A stretch of DNA of 64,000 bases, from positions 18,446 through 82,445 of the forward strand of contig JALONP010000018.1 of assembly GCA_025454875.1 (NCBI GenBank), written 5' to 3'. Within the stretch, counting starts at the first letter, position 1, and each line of letters starts with the position of its first letter. Position numbers and translations under genes: made by a program. The DNA is from Bacteroidia bacterium (GTDB lineage Bacteria; Bacteroidota; Bacteroidia; UKL13-3). The notes below the pieces were generated by a model. The model saw only the letters and a program-made list of their open reading frames with translations, did not search any database and had not been told where the DNA came from. Positions 9,197-17,923 of this stretch are shown here, in pieces.

Positions 9197-9216
9197 CAAA
9201 TATATTCAATTACATT

Positions 9217-10263
9217 TTACAAAATGAGCAAGGCATCACCGTAGGTCAAGAAGCGGTATTTCTTTTTTAGTGCTTCTTGATAGGCTTCCATTAACAAATC
9301 ATATCCTGCAAAAGCTGCACTCAGCATCATTAAGGTAGATTCGGCAGGGTGAAAATTGGTAATCATTGCGTTTGCAATGCGGAAGTCGTATTCTGGGAAA
9401 ATAAATTTATCTGTCCAACCGCTGGTTGTATTTAACCTGTTTGTTGAAGAAACAGATGATTCAATAGCACGCATTACAGAAGAACCTACTGCTACAACTC
9501 GTTTTTTCTCATCAAGGGCTCTGTTCACCAACGAACCTGCGGCAGCAGGGATGTGGTAGTATTCAGAATCCATTTTGTGTTTGGTTAAATCTTCTACTTC
9601 TACTGCCCTAAAGGCGCCCAAACCATTGTGCAAGGTAATATTAGCGAATTCAACACCTTTAATTTCTAAGCGCATCATTAACTCTTTGGTAAAGTGTAAA
9701 CCTGCAGCAGGTGGAGAAACTGCTCCAATGTTTTGGGCAAAGATGGTTTGAAAACGTTCGCGGTCGTTCTTTTCAACCGCACGTCCCATGTATTTAGGAA
9801 TAGGCATTTCACCTAATTTGTCAATTAGCTTCCAAAGTTCCTCATCAGGGCCATCAAATAAGAATCGAATGGTACGACCGCGAGAGGTTGTATTATCCAC
9901 TACTTCAGCCACCAAGGTGTCATCGCCAAAATAAAGTTTGTTACCAACCCTAATTTTACGCGCAGGGTCTACGAGTACGTCCCACAGCTTCATTTCTTTA
10001 TTCAACTCACGAAGCAAAAACACTTCAATTTTAGCACCTGTTTTTTCCTTACTTCCGTATAATCTCGCTGGGAATACTTTTGTATCGTTATTGATGAATA
10101 CATCACGGTCATCAAAATATTCAAGAATATCGCTAAACTTTTTATGTTCAATTTTTCCAGTTGCCTTGTGTACCACCATCATTTTGCTATCGTGGCGCAC
10201 ATCTGCAGGATGTTTTGCAATGAGGTTTTCGTTGAAGTTGAACTTGAATTGAGATAATTTCAT
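9217..10263 (-). CDS. queA: S-adenosylmethionine:tRNA ribosyltransferase-isomerase
   Basis: The 348-residue protein fits Que[19 protein letters not shown] near the N-terminus, [17 protein letters not shown] near residues 55-70, [16 protein letters not shown] near 195-210, and [22 protein letters not shown] near the end. QueA transfers the ribosyl group of SAM to 7-aminomethyl-7-deazaguanine in tRNA, giving epoxyqueuosine. The chosen ATG at 10263 starts MKLSQFKF, the usual family start; the reading frame is open 31 codons further but without similarity. It is followed by a terminator. Confidence 0.93.
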   Translation of the reverse strand: MKLSQFKFNFNENLIAKHPADVRHDSKMMVVHKATGKIEHKKFSDILEYFDDRDVFINNDTKVFPARLYGSKEKTGAKIEVFLLRELNKEMKLWDVLVDPARKIRVGNKLYFGDDTLVAEVVDNTTSRGRTIRFLFDGPDEELWKLIDKLGEMPIPKYMGRAVEKNDRERFQTIFAQNIGAVSPPAAGLHFTKELMMRLEIKGVEFANITLHNGLGAFRAVEVEDLTKHKMDSEYYHIPAAAGSLVNRALDEKKRVVAVGSSVMRAIESSVSSTNRLNTTSGWTDKFIFPEYDFRIANAMITNFHPAESTLMMLSAAFAGYDLLMEAYQEALKKKYRFLTYGDALLIL

Positions 10264-10393
10264 ACGTAATAACGTTTGTTTTACTTTGTTTTTGGCCGCA
10301 AAATCAGGAGTATACAATACACCTAAGATAGGCCTATTAAAAAAAATGGAATGCAAAAGTAGGATTTAATCGCAAATAACCAACGCCACAAAC

Positions 10394-10429
10394 AAAAAGG
10401 GCTGAACATTTTGATGTTCAGCCCTTTTT
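10394..10429 (-). terminator. Terminator after the TPR lipoprotein gene
   Basis: A 15-bp perfect inverted repeat (AAAAAGGGCTGAACA / TGTTCAGCCCTTTTT, 6-base loop) has a T-run on both strands. It lies 21 bases after the end of the minus-strand lipoprotein gene and so most likely ends that transcript. It also insulates queA. Confidence 0.85.
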
Positions 10430-10449
10430 GAGCAAAATCTAAGTTTGTA

Positions 10450-12198
10450 TTAGCGAATAGCGCCTTGGAATGCAGGGTTGCTCCAGAACTTAATGAACTC
10501 AACATCTTCCTTAGCCATGTTGCGCACTTCAGGGTTTAACTGAATGGCACGGGTTAAGTTGGTTGTAAGTGCATCTTGATTGGTTAGGCGAGCGCCAATA
10601 ATTGCGCGCAAGTAGTAGCAATTCCAAGTTAATTCTTCTGGTTTCATATTGTCAATTGTGGTGCGGGCTGCATCTGGATTTCCATTTAACAATTGAGCCA
10701 ATGCCAAGTTAAAGTCTTTTTTACCTGAATTGCTGATCATGCTCACCGCATCAGCATAGTTGCCTTTTTTAATTGCCATTACACCAAGACCATAATTTGC
10801 ATTACCACCTTTGGTAGCAGCAGCTTTAAAAAGCTCTTCAGCTTTAGCGTAGTTACCAGCAGTTAAATATGCGTTACCAAGGTTGGTTAAAATACCAGCA
10901 TTTTCTGGAGCCAATTCGTTTGCTTTGTTAAGGTTGGCAATACCCTCACCAACTTTATTTTGGCTTACTTGTACAGCACCTAAATCGTTGTAACCTCTCC
11001 AATCTTGTGGGAATTTAGCTACAAAAGTAGTGTAAATAGCAGCCTTGGTATTTAAGTCAGTTGTAATTGCAGCAAGATGCAACAACTCTGATTCGTTCAA
11101 GCTATCTCTTTTTTCAATCAATGCTACCAATTGCGAATCAGTTTTCAGCGGTTTTTGACCGGTTACTACTAATTCAGATCTACGCAATTTAGGAAGCAAG
11201 GTTTCTTTGGTGTCTTTCCAAAATTTAGGATAGCTTGTTTTGATATTTTTTTCTTTGTCTTCATCAGCCATGCTTTTGTTGCGGATGATGCTTAATACAC
11301 CATCTTTATCTGCATGTGTTGAAGCAGCAACTGCAGCTTCATAACCTGCCCAATCTTCAGAAAGGGTATAACCCATTTTAAAGTTTTGGTCATTTACCTC
11401 AGAGAATCCTAATTTTTTCAATTCTTTTTTGAAGTATGAGAATGATGACTCTGAACGGCCTTTTGCAAGCTTATCATTACGTGATAAGTCACCATCAGGT
11501 GAAGCGTATGCGTTCAAAGAAATTGATTTTACAGCCCAATTTTTATCAGATTTTAAAACTGATTTTAATGAATCAATCTGTTTTTTATTGTCAAACAGGT
11601 TTTTCATTTTGTAAGTAGCGTTAAATTTATCCACATTAATAGGGAAGTAAATATTCACCATTTTATTTTCAGGAGCTGATCCATAATTATCTGCATCAAA
11701 AACCATTGCACCTGAACCCGTTTGCACGAGTAAGGCAGTTGTATTGGTTCCTTCTGCAAGCACTTTGGTGCCTTTAACACCAGGAACTTCTTTATATTCG
11801 TTGCCTGTTTTTACGGCAAAGTTTGGATACAAAGTAGCACGCTTAAGGTCAGGATTGTAAGCAATTTTAGTTGTGTATGACACTTTTCCACCTGTTTTAG
11901 AGTTCACAGTTGCATCTGTTCCTGTTGCTTTCTCGCCACCAATCGTCATGGTTTTAAGTGCCACTTCGCCTTTACTTGTTTTAAGGTAAGGTTGGAATTG
12001 GATATTGGCTTTTGAGTTAATCGATTTAGCCGGAACGTTGCCAGTAATGGTAATAGAAATACTATCACCCTTCACTTCCAGTGGGTTAGGAGTTACAGTG
12101 TAGTTGTTATTCATCATATTTGTTTTTACACCACACCCGCTTATTAAAACGGTGGCCGCAAACATGCCTGAATAAAAAATGTGTCCGATATTTTTCAT
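10450..12198 (-). CDS. TPR-containing lipoprotein with OmpA-like middle region
   Basis: The 582-residue protein has a lipoprotein signal peptide (LISGC, Cys about residue 22). Residues 30-180 form a beta-rich domain. Residues about 190-280 contain SLNAYASPDGDLSRNDKLAKGRSES-like text, resembling the peptidoglycan-binding OmpA/MotB fold (polar strand, then N-x-x-L-A-x-x-R). From about residue 390 to 560 there are TPR repeats (ANELAPENAGILTNLGNAYL, AEELFKAAATKGG). Together this suggests an envelope scaffold tethered to a membrane and perhaps to peptidoglycan. I do not recognise a named gene. It is transcribed alone and ends in a strong terminator. Confidence 0.75.
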   Translation of the reverse strand: MKNIGHIFYSGMFAATVLISGCGVKTNMMNNNYTVTPNPLEVKGDSISITITGNVPAKSINSKANIQFQPYLKTSKGEVALKTMTIGGEKATGTDATVNSKTGGKVSYTTKIAYNPDLKRATLYPNFAVKTGNEYKEVPGVKGTKVLAEGTNTTALLVQTGSGAMVFDADNYGSAPENKMVNIYFPINVDKFNATYKMKNLFDNKKQIDSLKSVLKSDKNWAVKSISLNAYASPDGDLSRNDKLAKGRSESSFSYFKKELKKLGFSEVNDQNFKMGYTLSEDWAGYEAAVAASTHADKDGVLSIIRNKSMADEDKEKNIKTSYPKFWKDTKETLLPKLRRSELVVTGQKPLKTDSQLVALIEKRDSLNESELLHLAAITTDLNTKAAIYTTFVAKFPQDWRGYNDLGAVQVSQNKVGEGIANLNKANELAPENAGILTNLGNAYLTAGNYAKAEELFKAAATKGGNANYGLGVMAIKKGNYADAVSMISNSGKKDFNLALAQLLNGNPDAARTTIDNMKPEELTWNCYYLRAIIGARLTNQDALTTNLTRAIQLNPEVRNMAKEDVEFIKFWSNPAFQGAIR

Positions 12199-12274
12199 AT
12201 TTATTTAGTTTTGCTGTGCAATTATACTGCTAATTTCTCTAACCACACGGTAACACATATAAATTTTATAAACA

Positions 12275-12487
12275 TTGTATTTAATCAAAATTCAGGGCAA
12301 AGCCAAGATTCCGGATTATGCCCAACTGCGAGACGACAATTTTACACTGATTGCCTATTTTAGAACGGATAGGCCAGAGCGGGCGCTAGAAAAATGTGGC
12401 TTAGCGGAGCAAACAGATTATATTTTGGGCGTATTAAAAGACATGCCATTTGGCAAAATGCAAGCAATCGAATTACCAAAAAAATGA
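12275..12487 (+). CDS. Small conserved-looking protein coupled to the FtsE-like gene
   Basis: This 70-residue reading frame starts with TTG at 12275; no ATG lies in the first 50 codons. It ends with TGA overlapping the ATG of the next gene as ATGA, the usual sign of translational coupling. The sequence is protein-like and mostly soluble (KIPDYAQLRDDNFTLIAYF near residues 11-29, then [12 protein letters not shown] at the end). I do not recognise a family. The evidence for a real gene is the ATGA overlap and the lack of any other explanation for the 200 bases before the ATPase gene. The start codon is uncertain. Confidence 0.6.
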   Translation: MYLIKIQGKAKIPDYAQLRDDNFTLIAYFRTDRPERALEKCGLAEQTDYILGVLKDMPFGKMQAIELPKK

Positions 12488-13173
12488 GTATAGAAACAGT
12501 TATCTCGTTAACACATGTGTCTATTTTTCAAGGACACAATTTGATTTTGTCAGATGTGAATATTTCCATAGGCAAAGGTGAATTTGTATACCTGATAGGT
12601 CAAACTGGAAGCGGAAAATCAAGTTTGCTTAAAACCTTGTATGGCGAATTACCATTGGAAAAGGGGGAAGGCTCAATTGCCGAAATCAATTTGCAAGGTT
12701 TAAAACCTGCACAAGTTCCTTATTTAAGAAGGAAGTTGGGAATCGTTTTCCAGGATTTTCAATTGTTAACTGACCGAACCGTGTATAAAAATTTGGAGTT
12801 TGTTCTTAAAGCCACTGGCTGGAAAAATGAATCAGATATGAAAGCCCGTATTCAAGAAGTTTTGGAGTTAGTTAATCTGCAAACCAAAGATTTTAAAATG
12901 CCTCATGAATTGAGTGGAGGGGAACAACAGCGCGTGGTAATTGCGAGGGCTTTGCTGAACCATCCAGAGATTATTTTGGCTGACGAACCCACAGGTAATT
13001 TGGATCCGAAGGTAAGTGACGATATCATGAATTTGCTTATTGAAATCAGTAAAAAAGGAACAGCAGTGTTAATGGCAACTCATGATTACCGCATTATACA
13101 AAAGTTTACTGGGCGTATATTAAGATGTGAGAAGGGGCATATTGAAGAGACAACAACCCTCGGTCATTTTTAG
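12484..13173 (+). CDS. FtsE-like ABC transporter ATP-binding protein
   Basis: The 229-residue ATPase has Walker [11 protein letters not shown] (about residues 38-47), signature LSGGEQQR (about 140), Walker [14 protein letters not shown] and switch His in ATHD. The sequence [21 protein letters not shown] and [19 protein letters not shown] are typical of FtsE, which works with FtsX at the division site. No ftsX lies next to it, so other members of the FtsE/LolD group cannot be excluded. The start MSIETVISL overlaps the upstream small gene by 4 bases; an upstream extension of 30 codons reads through that gene in another frame and is rejected. Its stop overlaps the stop of the convergent glycosyltransferase gene. 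Confidence 0.85.
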   Translation: MSIETVISLTHVSIFQGHNLILSDVNISIGKGEFVYLIGQTGSGKSSLLKTLYGELPLEKGEGSIAEINLQGLKPAQVPYLRRKLGIVFQDFQLLTDRTVYKNLEFVLKATGWKNESDMKARIQEVLELVNLQTKDFKMPHELSGGEQQRVVIARALLNHPEIILADEPTGNLDPKVSDDIMNLLIEISKKGTAVLMATHDYRIIQKFTGRILRCEKGHIEETTTLGHF

Positions 13174-14282
13174 AGCCATTTTAACAAGGGGCTTGCATCG
13201 TCACCGAAATTGTGTAACAACATTTTTTGCCTTTCTTCTATTTGTGTTTGGGTAAATGGTATTTTCCAAATTTCTTCCAATTGGGCTACCATTTGAGTAG
13301 CGTCTTCTGCAACAGTGCAAACCTGCTCCAGTCCTGTATGTTCAACCATGGGCTTATTAACCAAAACGTGCCTTCCTTGAAACAACACGTTTAACAATTT
13401 GAGCTTGATTCCGGTATTTTGAAAAGTAGGCAATACATTTACATGCGCTTCTGAGATTAATTTGCTTATTTGTTCGGTGCTTAATTTGTCAAGCAGTGTG
13501 ATGTGTCGGTGCTCAGCTACTTTTTGTCGCAGTTGTTTCGAAGGTTTATCGCCCACAATGGTAAGTGGAATATTGGTTCTACTGAATACTTGATCTACTA
13601 AAAATCGTGCTGATTCATCGTTTTCGCCAACACTCAATTTACCGTGGTATAAGGCAAAATTACCTTTCCCAGGAGTTGCAGTAATCGCTCTGTTTCCATG
13701 AAAAGCTGGGAGGTATTGTACTTTTTTATAACGAGATTTCAGGGATTGCTCATCACCATGTGAAATTGCCAAAATGGAAGTAGCACTTTTAAGAACAGGT
13801 TCGAATTGAAGCAGCCGTTGAGACTCTTTTGAAAAAAAATATTTTTTAAAAAAGTTTTGCTCTACCGCTTCAAGTCGTTCATAATATTCATGTTCGACAT
13901 TGTGGGTGCGAACAAGTTTGGTCCGGTTTTTAAGTGCAGGATGGTCTAGAAAATAACAGGTATGCAATCCTTCAAATAAAATGGGATGAGAATCGGTGAG
14001 TAGGTTTTCAAGTAACTGCGGAGCATTGCGTGTGTTTACGATATAGGGTAGGTTCCCAATAAAGGGATTAACAAAATTTCTACGTTGGTAGTAATAAACC
14101 TTTTGGCAATAAGCATTGAGTTCGGTGGCAGGTTTTCTTCCGTATTCAAATGCATGTAAAATAACCCGAACACCCGCTTTGTGCAATGCTCTAATTTTAT
14201 AAAAAACATCTATTACACCGCCATAATTTGGCGGAAATGGATTGTCAAAAGAAACAACATGCAGGTATTTACTTTTTAGCAT
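13170..14282 (-). CDS. Glycosyltransferase, probably GT4-like
   Basis: The 370-residue protein shows a two-Rossmann layout: DNPFPPNYGGVIDVFYKIRALHKAGVRV near the N-terminus (a sugar-nucleotide transferase start), KLVRTHNVEHEYYERL near 125, and in the C-terminal half FALYHGKLSVGENDESARFLVDQV, then ITLLDKLSTEQISKLISEAHVNVLPTFQNTGIKLKLLNVLFQGRHVLVN. The last block is the donor-binding region of GT-B enzymes. Donor and acceptor are unknown. It is the final gene of the minus-strand operon and overlaps the preceding glycosyltransferase gene by 14 bases. Confidence 0.75.
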   Translation of the reverse strand: MLKSKYLHVVSFDNPFPPNYGGVIDVFYKIRALHKAGVRVILHAFEYGRKPATELNAYCQKVYYYQRRNFVNPFIGNLPYIVNTRNAPQLLENLLTDSHPILFEGLHTCYFLDHPALKNRTKLVRTHNVEHEYYERLEAVEQNFFKKYFFSKESQRLLQFEPVLKSATSILAISHGDEQSLKSRYKKVQYLPAFHGNRAITATPGKGNFALYHGKLSVGENDESARFLVDQVFSRTNIPLTIVGDKPSKQLRQKVAEHRHITLLDKLSTEQISKLISEAHVNVLPTFQNTGIKLKLLNVLFQGRHVLVNKPMVEHTGLEQVCTVAEDATQMVAQLEEIWKIPFTQTQIEERQKMLLHNFGDDASPLLKWL

Positions 14283-15363
14283 TTCGGTATAAGGTCACAA
14301 GTTTTTCTTCTTCAATGTCCCAACAAAATTGTTGCTTAGCTTGTTGGCAATTTTGTTGCAAAATGCGGTAACGATTTGAGTCTTGCAATAGGTCATTTAT
14401 CGTATTTGCAATTTCGTTTACATTACAATTGCAAAATACGGCAACTTCATGCTGTAGGTTTAAGTATTCGTACTCTGGAAAAGGGGAGCATATTTGTGGT
14501 ACTTCAGCCTGAATATAATCAAAAAATTTATTGGCAAGCGAATAATAGTAACTTAAGCCTTGAGGTTCCATTACGTTAAAGCCAATGTTAGCTTTAGCGG
14601 TGATATGCTTTAGTTGATCAGGTTCAACATACCCCAAGAAGGTAATTTTGTGTTGCAATGCTAAATCGTAGGCCATGTTTCGCAATTGGCCGCTTAAATC
14701 ACCCTCTCCCGCAATTAAAAGTTGCGCATCAATTTGTGCCATGGCCCTAATTAAAAACTCAAGTCCTCTGCCCTTATTTAAAGCTCCTTGGTAAAGGATG
14801 GTTTTTTGTTCTTTCTTTTGTTTCACCACATGTCCATACCGATAGGGTAAACTTCTGATAACCTTAAATGGTTTGTGGTACATGTTTGCGAATAGCGTAG
14901 CTAAACTATGGTTAACTGTGTAGGTAATATTTGCCTGAGGGATAAACCAAAGTCCAACTTGTTTCCATATTTTTTGAATAAGTGGACGGTTCACCACTTC
15001 GGGAACTTCTTCAAAATATTCGTGAGCATCAAATGCAAGCATTTTGCTTTTAATTTTTGCAGCAAGGGTGCAAGCTACCAATGTGTCAAGGTCAACTGCA
15101 GAAATGATGTGAACCTTTTGAAACAACAAAAAAAACAGCAATCGAATATTGTATTCTAGGTAAAACAATTTGCCTTTTTGAAAAAAACAGGAAAGGCGTT
15201 TTTGTTGAAACAATTGATCTGTTAACGGTTGTGCATTGTGTTTTTTACGGCCAATCAACAATACATCAAAACCTGCATTTACCAACGAAGTACAAATTCG
15301 AATCATGCGTTGGTCGTAAGTAAGTTCGTTGGTTACTGTAAAAATGATTCGTTGTTGTTCCAC
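14269..15363 (-). CDS. Glycosyltransferase family 4-like protein
   Basis: The 364-residue protein begins IIFTVTNELTYDQRMIRICTSL, a typical start of GT-B transferases in surface polysaccharide loci. ISAVDLDTLVA and FDAHEYFEEVPEV follow in the N-terminal domain. The C-terminal domain has TILYQGALNKGRGLEFLIRAM, LLIAGEGDL, ITFLGYVEPDQL and ANIGFNVMEPQGLSYYYSLANKFFDYIQAEVP, which includes the donor phosphate-binding region. The substrate cannot be told. It overlaps the recQ end by 31 bases and the next transferase by 14, so the operon is very tight. Confidence 0.82.
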   Translation of the reverse strand: MEQQRIIFTVTNELTYDQRMIRICTSLVNAGFDVLLIGRKKHNAQPLTDQLFQQKRLSCFFQKGKLFYLEYNIRLLFFLLFQKVHIISAVDLDTLVACTLAAKIKSKMLAFDAHEYFEEVPEVVNRPLIQKIWKQVGLWFIPQANITYTVNHSLATLFANMYHKPFKVIRSLPYRYGHVVKQKKEQKTILYQGALNKGRGLEFLIRAMAQIDAQLLIAGEGDLSGQLRNMAYDLALQHKITFLGYVEPDQLKHITAKANIGFNVMEPQGLSYYYSLANKFFDYIQAEVPQICSPFPEYEYLNLQHEVAVFCNCNVNEIANTINDLLQDSNRYRILQQNCQQAKQQFCWDIEEEKLVTLYRNAKK

Positions 15364-17258
15364 TCCAGCAATTGGTTTTTGTTGTACCGCAATTTATCGT
15401 TATCCATCATATACCGTATCACTTGAAGTAAGTTTTCTTCGTTAAGGGTTGAAAATTGGGCTACTAAATCTTGTAGCGATAAGGGTTTGGTTTGCAAAAG
15501 TAAAGTGATCTGCTTTTGTAGGTCTTCTAATTGATGGGCCGATAATGCTGCTTTTTTTTGTGCAATACATATATCGCAAATGCCACATGAGCGAGCCGTT
15601 GTTTCGTTAAAGTAAGCTACTAAATGTTGGCTGCGGCAATGATGTTGGTTGGCCGCGTATGCTAAAATTGCATCCAATTTTTGTTGCGCATTTTTTTTTC
15701 TGAATGCCAATTGTGCAATATCAAAACGAATGTATTTTGCATCAACGCGGTCGTGTAAAAAGGTAAGTTGAGGTTTGTCTTTTTGTTTAAGGTACTCAAG
15801 TATCCCAAGTTGATCAAGTTTGGTAAGGAATTTTTGAATAGTAGCTAGAGGCAAATTGCTTCTTTGTGCAAGTGTTTCTTCATGAATGGTTGTGTACTGG
15901 TCAAAGACCCCTCCGTAACTCCGCAACAATAATTTTATGATTGCATCAAATTGTGGATGTTCTACTTGAAATTTATACAACGTACCTGCCCCAATTGAAA
16001 AACGTATTTGTGAAGGCTCGTAAAAAGACTCGTTAAGGTGAATGAGTTCGTTTTGCGCAAGTATCACCAGTGATGGGTAAACTAGTTGTGGCGTTAAATT
16101 AAATGTTTTGGTAAACGCGGCAATATCAAAGTCGTAACTCATACTGGTATTGGCGCCCACTGGAAGTTGGTAAAAATTGCAAAGTGATTGGTACACTTTC
16201 CGTAAAAAAGGTTCTGGCGGAAATTGAGTCTCTAGTTTTTGTAACGCTGCCCTTTTATCAGCTTCGTGGTATAAAAGCACAGCATAAGCTTTTTGCTCAT
16301 CGCGCCCTGCTCTTCCTGCTTCTTGGTAATAAGCTTCTAGCGAATCCGGAATTTCTTGATGCACCACAATTCGAACGTCTGGTTTATCAATTCCCATCCC
16401 AAATGCATTTGTACAAACCATCACCCTTGCTTTGTTTTCAATCCAATCTGTTTGTTTTTGATTGCGTTGTTCGCTTGTTAATCCCGCATGATAGTAATCG
16501 GCTATGATTCCATTTTGCCTCAACATGTTGGCGATTTCTACTGTTTTTTTTCTATTGCGCACATAAACAAGTCCACTGCCGTTCACCTTTTTAAAGATGT
16601 GAACCATTCGCTGGTTTTTATCTTCGAGTTCATTTACCACATAAGCAAGATTGGAACGGGTAAAACTTTTTTGAAACAGATTGGGTTTTTTAAATAGCAG
16701 TTGTTGTTGTATATCTTTTGCAACTTCCGCTGTTGCAGAGGCTGTAAGTGCTAAGATAGGAGCATTGTTCATCCATTCACGTGCTTCTGCAATGCGTAAA
16801 TATTCTGGTCTAAAATCATATCCCCACTGTGAAATGCAATGAGCTTCATCTACCGCAAGTAAGTTAATATTCATTTGCTGTAAGCGAATTTGAACAACTT
16901 CGCTTAATAACCTTTCGGGCGATAAGTATAAAAACTTGTAGTCACCGTGAATGCAGTTATCCAATGTGAAATTGATTTGTTGGTAATGCATTCCTGAATA
17001 AATAGCTGCTGCTTTGATATTGCGTTTTTGCAGGTTTTGAACCTGGTCTTTCATGAGGGCTATCAATGGCGAAACAACAATGCATATACCCGGTTTGACC
17101 AAAGCAGGTACTTGAAAGCAAATGGATTTACCACCACCAGTTGGAAGCAAAGCCAATGTATCATTTCCTTGCAGTACCGATTCGATAATTTCGGATTGAA
17201 GGGGCCTAAATTCACTGTATCCCCAATATGATTTTAAAATATCGGAAGGTGATAACAT
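15333..17258 (-). CDS. recQ: ATP-dependent DNA helicase RecQ
   Basis: The 641-residue protein has the RecQ helicase motifs: LLPTGGGKSICFQVPAL (Walker A, near residue 37), VDEAHCISQWGYDFRPEY (DEAH box and aromatic loop, near 135), LTASAT, and AFGMGIDKPDVRIVVH with QEAGRAGRD (motifs V and VI, near 280-310). A RecQ zinc region with SCGICDICIAQ lies near residue 555. The ends lack an obvious full HRDC domain; the last 70 residues look like a winged-helix-type tail. The protein unwinds DNA in recombination repair. It sits inside an operon with lolD-like and glycosyltransferase genes, an unusual setting. Its ATG overlaps the stop of the upstream gene by one base. Confidence 0.93.
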   Translation of the reverse strand: MLSPSDILKSYWGYSEFRPLQSEIIESVLQGNDTLALLPTGGGKSICFQVPALVKPGICIVVSPLIALMKDQVQNLQKRNIKAAAIYSGMHYQQINFTLDNCIHGDYKFLYLSPERLLSEVVQIRLQQMNINLLAVDEAHCISQWGYDFRPEYLRIAEAREWMNNAPILALTASATAEVAKDIQQQLLFKKPNLFQKSFTRSNLAYVVNELEDKNQRMVHIFKKVNGSGLVYVRNRKKTVEIANMLRQNGIIADYYHAGLTSEQRNQKQTDWIENKARVMVCTNAFGMGIDKPDVRIVVHQEIPDSLEAYYQEAGRAGRDEQKAYAVLLYHEADKRAALQKLETQFPPEPFLRKVYQSLCNFYQLPVGANTSMSYDFDIAAFTKTFNLTPQLVYPSLVILAQNELIHLNESFYEPSQIRFSIGAGTLYKFQVEHPQFDAIIKLLLRSYGGVFDQYTTIHEETLAQRSNLPLATIQKFLTKLDQLGILEYLKQKDKPQLTFLHDRVDAKYIRFDIAQLAFRKKNAQQKLDAILAYAANQHHCRSQHLVAYFNETTARSCGICDICIAQKKAALSAHQLEDLQKQITLLLQTKPLSLQDLVAQFSTLNEENLLQVIRYMMDNDKLRYNKNQLLEWNNNESFLQ

Positions 17259-17914
17259 TACGTTCCAAGTATTATTCCATCACGAATGGTTAACTTTCGG
17301 TCAGCACTGTTTGCGAGATCATCATTATGTGTAACCAATACAAATGTTTGGTTGAGTTCGGCACGTAAAGTAAAAAACAGCTTGTGAAGTTCCTGGGCAT
17401 TTGCCGAGTCAAGGTTTCCACTGGGTTCGTCAGCAAGTACAATTGCGGGCTTGTTAATTAAAGCACGTGCAACTGCTATACGTTGTTGTTCTCCGCCCGA
17501 GAGTTCAGAAGGTTTGTGGTGCGACCGATTTTCAACGTTCAAGTACCCCAACAACTGTTTGGCATACGCTTCAACTTGTTTGGAGGTATTGCCCCCAATC
17601 CAAGCAGGCATACAAATATTTTCCAAAGCAGTGAATTCGGGAAGCAGCTGATGAAACTGAAAAATAAATCCAATATGCTTGTTGCGAAAAGCAGCAAGTT
17701 TTTTTCCTGACAATTTGGTTGTATCCGTACCTGCAATCAAAATGCTACCATTGTCAGGCTTGTCCAAGGTACCCATAAGTTGCAATAGAGTTGTTTTACC
17801 TGCGCCACTTGCTCCAACAATGGATACAATCTCAGCCGGCTGTACTTGCAGGTTAATATTTTTGAGTACCTGCAGGTGATTGTATGATTTACTTACTTGT
17901 TCAACAGCAATCAT
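17258..17914 (-). CDS. LolD-like ABC transporter ATP-binding protein
   Basis: The 218-residue ATPase has Walker A GASGAGKTTL (about residues 34-43), signature LSGGEQQR (about 142), Walker B IVLADEPSGNLDS and a switch His in VTHND. It resembles LolD/MacB-type ATPases, which power lipoprotein release or similar mechanotransmission from the inner membrane. No permease gene lies next to it, so LolCE identity cannot be checked here. It overlaps recQ by one base and lies 9 bases after the GT39-like gene. Confidence 0.85.
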   Translation of the reverse strand: MIAVEQVSKSYNHLQVLKNINLQVQPAEIVSIVGASGAGKTTLLQLMGTLDKPDNGSILIAGTDTTKLSGKKLAAFRNKHIGFIFQFHQLLPEFTALENICMPAWIGGNTSKQVEAYAKQLLGYLNVENRSHHKPSELSGGEQQRIAVARALINKPAIVLADEPSGNLDSANAQELHKLFFTLRAELNQTFVLVTHNDDLANSADRKLTIRDGIILGT

Positions 17915-17923
17915 GTATTCGAG

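Noticed and set aside
10264..10356. Longer QueA with 31 extra residues
   Set aside because: The family starts at MKLSQF; the extension lacks similarity.
12394..12483. Longer FtsE-like protein with 30 extra N-terminal residues
   Set aside because: The extra part runs through the small upstream gene in another frame and has no similarity to ABC ATPases.
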